A stretch of 64,000 bases of DNA, taken from contig NZ_WJXB01000005.1 of assembly GCF_009664975.1 (NCBI RefSeq), forward strand, positions 62,001 to 126,000. Reading direction: 5' to 3'. This document shows positions 60,123-64,000 of the stretch, in pieces. Made by a program: the position numbers and the translations under genes. This DNA comes from Paenibacillus monticola. GTDB taxonomy: Bacteria > Bacillota > Bacilli > Paenibacillales > Paenibacillaceae. The notes under the pieces are model-generated. The model ran no database searches, had not been told where the DNA came from, and saw only the letters and a program-made list of their open reading frames with translations. How positions within the stretch are numbered: position 1 is the first letter of the stretch; the number at the start of each line of letters is the position of its first letter.

Positions 60123-60768
60123 CCGTATTCAGCCTCCTTTCCAGTCTGCCTAATATCTTGGACAAAGTAAAAGTCATCACAAAATACATAAATGCGATAA
60201 TGAGTAAGGGTGTTAATGCTTCATAAGTAATGGTTGTGACCGTTCTCGACTGGAATAACAGATCGGCCACTCCAATCATGGAGACGATGGATGATTCTTT
60301 AATAATGGTAATAAACTCGTTGCCAATCGCTGGCAGGACGTTTTTCAGCGCTTGTGGCAGGATAATATAACGCATGGTCATGCCTTGTCTCATTCCGAGC
60401 GAACGGGCGGCTTCCATTTGACCACGGTCAACCCCTTGTATTCCTGCCCGAAAGGTCTCAGCCAGATAAGCGGAGCTGTTGATCGATAAAGTAATGGCCC
60501 CGGATTCTATTGGGGAGAATTCAATACCAAACACCGGCAAACCGTAGTGAATGAGAAACAGCTGCACCAGCATTGGTGTACCGCGCAGGAATTCCACCCA
60601 GGCGGTGGCTATGAACCGTAGTGGCCAGAAACGTGACATTCTCAACAGAGCGACAGCAATTCCCAATACAAATCCACAAAAGACACCAATGACTGCCAGC
60701 AGCAGCGTGTACTGCAGACCGGATAAGAAGAAATTCCGGTATTCATAAGCAAGATTAAATATATTCAT
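60109..60768 (-). CDS. Amino-acid ABC transporter permease (HisM/GlnP type)
   Basis: 219 aa from ATG 60768 with GGAGGT 12 bases upstream; the ATG at 60795 lacks a proper site. Five to six membrane segments and the coupling motif [28 protein letters not shown] near residue 125, with [16 protein letters not shown]. Middle gene of the binding-protein / permease / ATPase operon. Confidence 0.93.
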   Translation of the reverse strand: MNIFNLAYEYRNFFLSGLQYTLLLAVIGVFCGFVLGIAVALLRMSRFWPLRFIATAWVEFLRGTPMLVQLFLIHYGLPVFGIEFSPIESGAITLSINSSAYLAETFRAGIQGVDRGQMEAARSLGMRQGMTMRYIILPQALKNVLPAIGNEFITIIKESSIVSMIGVADLLFQSRTVTTITYEALTPLLIIAFMYFVMTFTLSKILGRLERRLNTDDRR

Positions 60769-60793
60769 GATTTCAGCGTGACCTCCTATCTCC

Positions 60794-60830
60794 AAAAAAA
60801 TAGAAAACAGCGGATCACCGCTATTTTCTG
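60794..60830 (-). terminator. Attenuator-type terminator between binding-protein and permease genes
   Basis: AGAAAATAGCGG / CCGCTGTTTTCT stem with TGAT loop followed by ATTTTTTT on the minus strand. It would keep binding-protein mRNA more abundant than that of the membrane parts. Confidence 0.85.
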
Positions 60831-60875
60831 TATGGTATAACCCTTATCTGCAAGCTGCTATCATTTGAACTCAAA

Positions 60876-61688
60876 TTATTTGCTTACAGAAAGTTCGCTT
60901 GCTGCCGTTACATATTGCTCAATCTTACCTTCCGATATCAGGTGGGTCAACGTCCCATTTACTTTATCAAGCAACTCTGTATTGCCTTTCTTAATCCCAA
61001 TAACATAACCGTTGTCTTCAACGACAGGTACAGCGTCTGTAATCACAAGTCCTGGAACATTCTTCACAAAAGCCTTTGCTACAGGTCCTTCCATAATAGA
61101 AGCATCTACACGGTTAGACTGGAGCTGCAGAATGATCTCGGAAATTTTGCCTAGAGATGTCAGTTTGGCACCTTCAATCCCTTTGGCGATATCTTCCTGG
61201 ATTGAACCGGTCTGAATACCGATTTTGGCGTTCTTCAAGGAATCCATCGTCGCAAATTTATCTTTATCCGCTTCCCGCACCACAACTGCTTGATCGGCTT
61301 TATAATAAATATCTGAAAGCTCAACGGCTTTTCTACGATCTTCGGTTGGACTCAGTCCAGAAATAACAATATCCACTCGTCCACTCGACAGTTCATTCAA
61401 CAGTGAATCAAACGGCAAATCCTTGATTACCAGCTCAGCACCCATATCCTTAGCGATATCCTTGGCGATATCAATATCAAAACCAACGATTGTATCCTTG
61501 CCATCTACTACTTTGTGAAATTCATAGGGTGGAAAATCTGCGCTTGTACCCATCGTAAGCGTCTTGGTCGCTCCAGTGTTAGTATTGCCAGTTGCAGCAG
61601 AATCATTATCATTCTTATTAGAACCACAGCCGGAAAGCAGGCCTACCGCCAATAACATTCCTAATGATAGTTTACCCCATTTGTTCAT
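60876..61688 (-). CDS. Amino-acid-binding lipoprotein of an ABC transporter
   Basis: 270 aa. Lipobox LLSGC with lipid Cys21, then the SBP_bac_3 domain: GTSADFPPYEFHKVVDGKDTIVGFDIDIAKDIAKDMG, DLPFDSLLNELSSGRVDIVISGLSPTEDRR and the second lobe. Typical of Arg/Lys/Gln-type binding proteins. ATG 61688 follows GGGGAGATATAGAA. A likely terminator lies just after its stop, before the permease gene. Confidence 0.92.
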   Translation of the reverse strand: MNKWGKLSLGMLLAVGLLSGCGSNKNDNDSAATGNTNTGATKTLTMGTSADFPPYEFHKVVDGKDTIVGFDIDIAKDIAKDMGAELVIKDLPFDSLLNELSSGRVDIVISGLSPTEDRRKAVELSDIYYKADQAVVVREADKDKFATMDSLKNAKIGIQTGSIQEDIAKGIEGAKLTSLGKISEIILQLQSNRVDASIMEGPVAKAFVKNVPGLVITDAVPVVEDNGYVIGIKKGNTELLDKVNGTLTHLISEGKIEQYVTAASELSVSK

Positions 61689-61850
61689 TTCTATATCTCC
61701 CCTATTCTCTTAAGTTCTCTATGTTGTCGCATTGACCGATTTATTATAAATCACAACGCATGAATATGCAAAGGCATTTTTGTGACAACCTCTGTCAGTT
61801 TTTGAGTAAAAATTCAGAGAAAGGAATTTAATTGTGCTGAAACAGCTATT

Positions 61851-61880
61851 TTGCACACACTATTAAAAGAAGTATATACT
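61851..61880 (+). promoter_or_regulatory. SigA-like promoter of the GH13 gene
   Basis: TTGCAC (61851-61856), 18 bases, TATACT (61875-61880), leaving a leader of about 145 bases before the start at 62031. No riboswitch was recognised in the leader. Confidence 0.45.
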
Positions 61881-62030
61881 GATTTCATAACCTTTTATTC
61901 CTCATTGAAGTATCCGCATTTGGTTCATACTGCGACTCTCCAGGGTATTAACTTGCTAATGCGACAGTTGCCGGGACGCCATCTTAAGCCCCTTATGTCT
62001 TTTCCGTACATTCATTTTGGAGGTGCTGTC

Positions 62031-63776
62031 ATGCTTTTGGAAGCTTTGTACCATGTTCCCCGTGACAAGTGGGCTTACGCCTACGATACAGAAACTATAC
62101 ACCTGCGCGTTCGCACCAAACGGAATGATGTAGACTGTGTTGTGGCCTTGACTGGGGATAAATATGATTGGGACCCTACTTATTATGAGATTATGATGGA
62201 AAAAGCGGCTTCAGACGATATGTTCGATTATTGGGAAGCAGCGGTCCGTCCGAAATACAAACGTTTGTGCTATACCTTTCGCATCAGCGCCGGTTCTGAG
62301 AATATTTATTTACTGGATAATGGTGTCCACCAGGAATGTCCACAACCGCCGAATCATTACTACGAATTCCCTTACATACACAGTATTGATTTGTTCACGG
62401 TGCCTGATTGGGCTAAGGACGCCGTCTTTTATCAGATTATGACTGAGCGGTTCGCTAAAGGTGATCCTACTATTGACCCGGAGGGTACGGAGGAGTGGGG
62501 TGGCATACCAAAGCTGGATAACTTTTTTGGCGGGGATCTGCTGGGAGTTCTGAACCACCTGGACGATCTGCAGGAGCTTGGTATCAACGCTATTTATTTC
62601 ACCCCCCTGTTCCTCTCCCCCTCCAATCACAAATACGACATCGTAGACTATAAAAAAGTTGACCCTCACTTCGGGAGCAATCAACTATTGAAGCAGCTTG
62701 TAGCGGAGTGCCACAAAAAAGGAATCCGCGTCATGCTGGACGCCGTATTCAATCATTGCAGCGATAAATTCCCGCCGTTTCAGGATGTTTTGGAGAAGGG
62801 TGAATATTCCGTTTATAAGGATTGGTTTCACATGAACTCTTTTCCGGCCGAGATTATCGACGGTATTCCTACGTATGACACGTTTGGTTTTTTTGGTAAT
62901 ATGCCCAAGTTCAATACCGCTAATCCCGAGGTTAAATCTTATTTGCTGGAGGTCGCCGAATATTGGATTAAGGAAATTAAAGTGGACGGCTGGCGGCTGG
63001 ATGTGGCTAATGAAGTGGACCATCATTTCTGGCGCGATTTCCGCAAAGTCGTGAAGAATGCCAATCCGGAAGCCTATATTGTCGGCGAGGTTTGGAGTGA
63101 TTCCTTGACCTGGCTGCTCGGAGACCAATTTGATTCCGTGATGAATTATCCATTCTCTGGAACGGTGCTGGAGTTCTTCAACGGCGGCATGAACGGAGTT
63201 ACGTTCGGTCACCGGATTGGGGCTCTGCTGATGCGATACCCGCAACAGACGAATGAAGTCGTCTTTAATCTACTGGGCAGCCATGATACGCCTCGCCTGC
63301 TCACCTGCGTAGGTGAAGATAAACGCCGTCTGAAGCTGGCTGTTGTCTTCCTCTTCACCTTTATGGGAACACCCTGCATTTATTATGGCGATGAAATTGG
63401 CCTGAGTGGGAACCAAGATCCCGATTGCCGTAAATGTATGGAATGGGAGGAAGAGAAGCAGGACCGTGAGCTGTATAACTTCTACCGGGGGATGATTGCT
63501 CTGCGCAAAAAGAACAAAGCCCTGCGGGAAGGTCGCTTCCGCATCCTGCAGGCCCATGAGAGCAACTCCTGCATCGTGTATGAACGGGCCGATACAGTCA
63601 GTCATTTTACGATCTGGATGAACAATGGATCGGAGCCCCGCACACTTAGCCATCCGATGGAGACAGATGATTGGCTGGATGCAATGACGGGTCACCCTGT
63701 TGTCCCTCAAGACGGAATGATGAATATATCCCTTGATCCGTATGGTTACCAGATATTATGCCGTTCTCTTGAGTAG
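62031..63776 (+). CDS. GH13 neopullulanase/cyclomaltodextrinase-like enzyme
   Basis: 581 aa from ATG 62031 (MLLEALYHVPRDKWAYAYD), chosen for GGAGGTGCTGTC; an earlier in-frame ATG at 61851 starts inside the promoter region. N-terminal CBM34-type beta domain to about 130, then the barrel (DWAKDAVFYQIMTERF). Catalytic Asp324 in GWRLDVANEVDHH, Glu353 in GEVWSD and Asp419 in GSHDTPR. Length and residues match the neopullulanase group (GH13_20), cytoplasmic, acting on maltodextrins or cyclodextrins. A glgA 3' end on the other strand follows. Confidence 0.92.
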   Translation: MLLEALYHVPRDKWAYAYDTETIHLRVRTKRNDVDCVVALTGDKYDWDPTYYEIMMEKAASDDMFDYWEAAVRPKYKRLCYTFRISAGSENIYLLDNGVHQECPQPPNHYYEFPYIHSIDLFTVPDWAKDAVFYQIMTERFAKGDPTIDPEGTEEWGGIPKLDNFFGGDLLGVLNHLDDLQELGINAIYFTPLFLSPSNHKYDIVDYKKVDPHFGSNQLLKQLVAECHKKGIRVMLDAVFNHCSDKFPPFQDVLEKGEYSVYKDWFHMNSFPAEIIDGIPTYDTFGFFGNMPKFNTANPEVKSYLLEVAEYWIKEIKVDGWRLDVANEVDHHFWRDFRKVVKNANPEAYIVGEVWSDSLTWLLGDQFDSVMNYPFSGTVLEFFNGGMNGVTFGHRIGALLMRYPQQTNEVVFNLLGSHDTPRLLTCVGEDKRRLKLAVVFLFTFMGTPCIYYGDEIGLSGNQDPDCRKCMEWEEEKQDRELYNFYRGMIALRKKNKALREGRFRILQAHESNSCIVYERADTVSHFTIWMNNGSEPRTLSHPMETDDWLDAMTGHPVVPQDGMMNISLDPYGYQILCRSLE

Positions 63777-63800
63777 ATTCACACTCGCAACGAAACAGCA

Positions 63801-63839
63801 AACAGCAAGCTTCCATTTCTCGGAAGCTTGCTGTTTTTT
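63801..63839 (+). terminator. Terminator after the GH13 gene
   Basis: AACAGCAAGCTTCC / GGAAGCTTGCTGTT stem with ATTTCTC loop and TTTTTTG tail. Confidence 0.92.
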
Positions 63840-63872
63840 GAGCTATAATTCAGAACTTTCTGAAATTTGTCG

Positions 63873-64000
63873 TCATTCCGTAATATCCTCGTAAATATCA
63901 ATGTACTGCTGTGCGGATACGTTCCAGCTGTAATCACCGGAGAAGGCATTTTTGGTGACCTTTTTCCAATGTTCAGGTTTGCTGTAAAAAGATAGAGCAC
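63873..64000 (-). CDS. glgA: Glycogen synthase GlgA, C-terminal end (cut by window edge)
   Basis: 42 codons open from the edge to TGA at 63873-63875, reading ALSFYSKPEHWKKV, then NAFSGDYSWNVSAQQYIDIYE. The SW-x-x-S-A-x-x-Y-x-x-x-Y ending is the C-terminal helix of bacterial/plant glycogen (starch) synthases, GT5. Placement beside a maltodextrin-acting GH13 gene agrees. The catalytic part is outside the window. Confidence 0.8.
   Translation of the reverse strand, partial: ALSFYSKPEHWKKVTKNAFSGDYSWNVSAQQYIDIYEDITE

Noticed and set aside
61851-62030. 60-codon N-terminal extension of the GH13 enzyme
   Set aside because: It begins in a promoter-like sequence; the inner ATG at 62031 has a strong ribosome site and gives the family's usual length and N-terminus.
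1-64000. CRISPR arrays, tRNA and rRNA genes, insertion sequences
   Set aside because: Looked for regular spaced repeats, cloverleaf-like segments and transposase motifs on both strands; none found.
63779-64000. 73-codon frame at the right edge
   Set aside because: A different minus-strand frame reads the conserved C-terminus of glycogen synthase, so this one is a shadow.

Overview
The window reads as chromosomal DNA of an endospore-forming Firmicute, most likely Paenibacillus or a close relative. Reasons: a gerPA-gerPE spore-germination operon and a cwlJ-gerQ pair, strong AGGAGG ribosome binding sites with many TTG/GTG starts, a c-di-AMP (ydaO-type) riboswitch in front of a KimA-like potassium importer, XerS, BdbC/BdbD, and the general style of the proteins. 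No phage, plasmid, CRISPR array, rRNA or tRNA was seen.

Layout. 1-5.1 kb: a Fur-controlled ferric-siderophore uptake locus on the minus strand (lipoprotein receptor, two FecCD permeases, ATPase, FhuF-like reductase), with two Fur boxes. 5.2-12.3 kb: kimA with its riboswitch, the bdbD-bdbC thiol-oxidation pair, an MHYT-PAS histidine kinase and a CNNM/HlyC-type membrane protein with a possible coupled leader peptide. 12.3-14.4 kb: a poor, decaying stretch with one unknown protein, two very small membrane proteins (35 and 54 aa) and gene remnants. 14.4-18.6 kb: gerQ, cwlJ, a broken SDR gene, a DUF2500 protein, a small Cys-rich protein under two Fnr/Rex-like boxes, and a Ycf48-like lipoprotein. 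18.6-26.9 kb: two APC permeases, lactate dehydrogenase, a tyrosine recombinase, a LysR regulator facing a YjeH-like exporter, thyX and an HSL-type esterase. 27-29.8 kb: the gerP operon without gerPF, followed by an unknown protein with repeated PLDQL motifs, and a divergent Hsp20-like gene. 30-37 kb: NIPSNAP protein, an SgrR-type regulator facing an MFS transporter, SDR, WYL regulator and a Gfo/Idh/MocA oxidoreductase. 37-45.3 kb: a TetR-controlled flavodoxin operon with a perfect 16+16 palindrome, an AbrB-family membrane protein, an Rrf2 regulator with two matching operators, a frameshifted aldo/keto reductase, GNAT, a GT14-type glycosyltransferase and xerS. 45.4-50.8 kb: mobB-moeA, then DUF5680, DUF4178, DUF350 and PspA genes. 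50.8-64 kb: pyrK-pyrD, NamA-like ene-reductase, polysaccharide deacetylase, LysM-3D protein, ppk facing ppx with overlapping 3' ends, an amino-acid ABC transporter, a GH13 neopullulanase-like enzyme and the 3' end of glgA.

The most unusual signals are non-coding. First, a modular hairpin repeat of about 66 bp lies just before the Shine-Dalgarno of three genes (FecE-type ATPase, DUF4178, PspA), twice within the PspA/DUF350/DUF4178 group. Second, a 28-bp palindrome with fixed 10-8-10 geometry and changing outer arms recurs at three gene ends. Third, a 24-nt identical (about 75-nt similar) direct repeat lies 8.4 kb apart, one copy next to xerS. Fourth, several operators can be assigned to regulators by matching palindromes (Rrf2, TetR, Fur, Fnr/Rex-like). 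All function calls rest on reading motifs by eye; no database search was possible.
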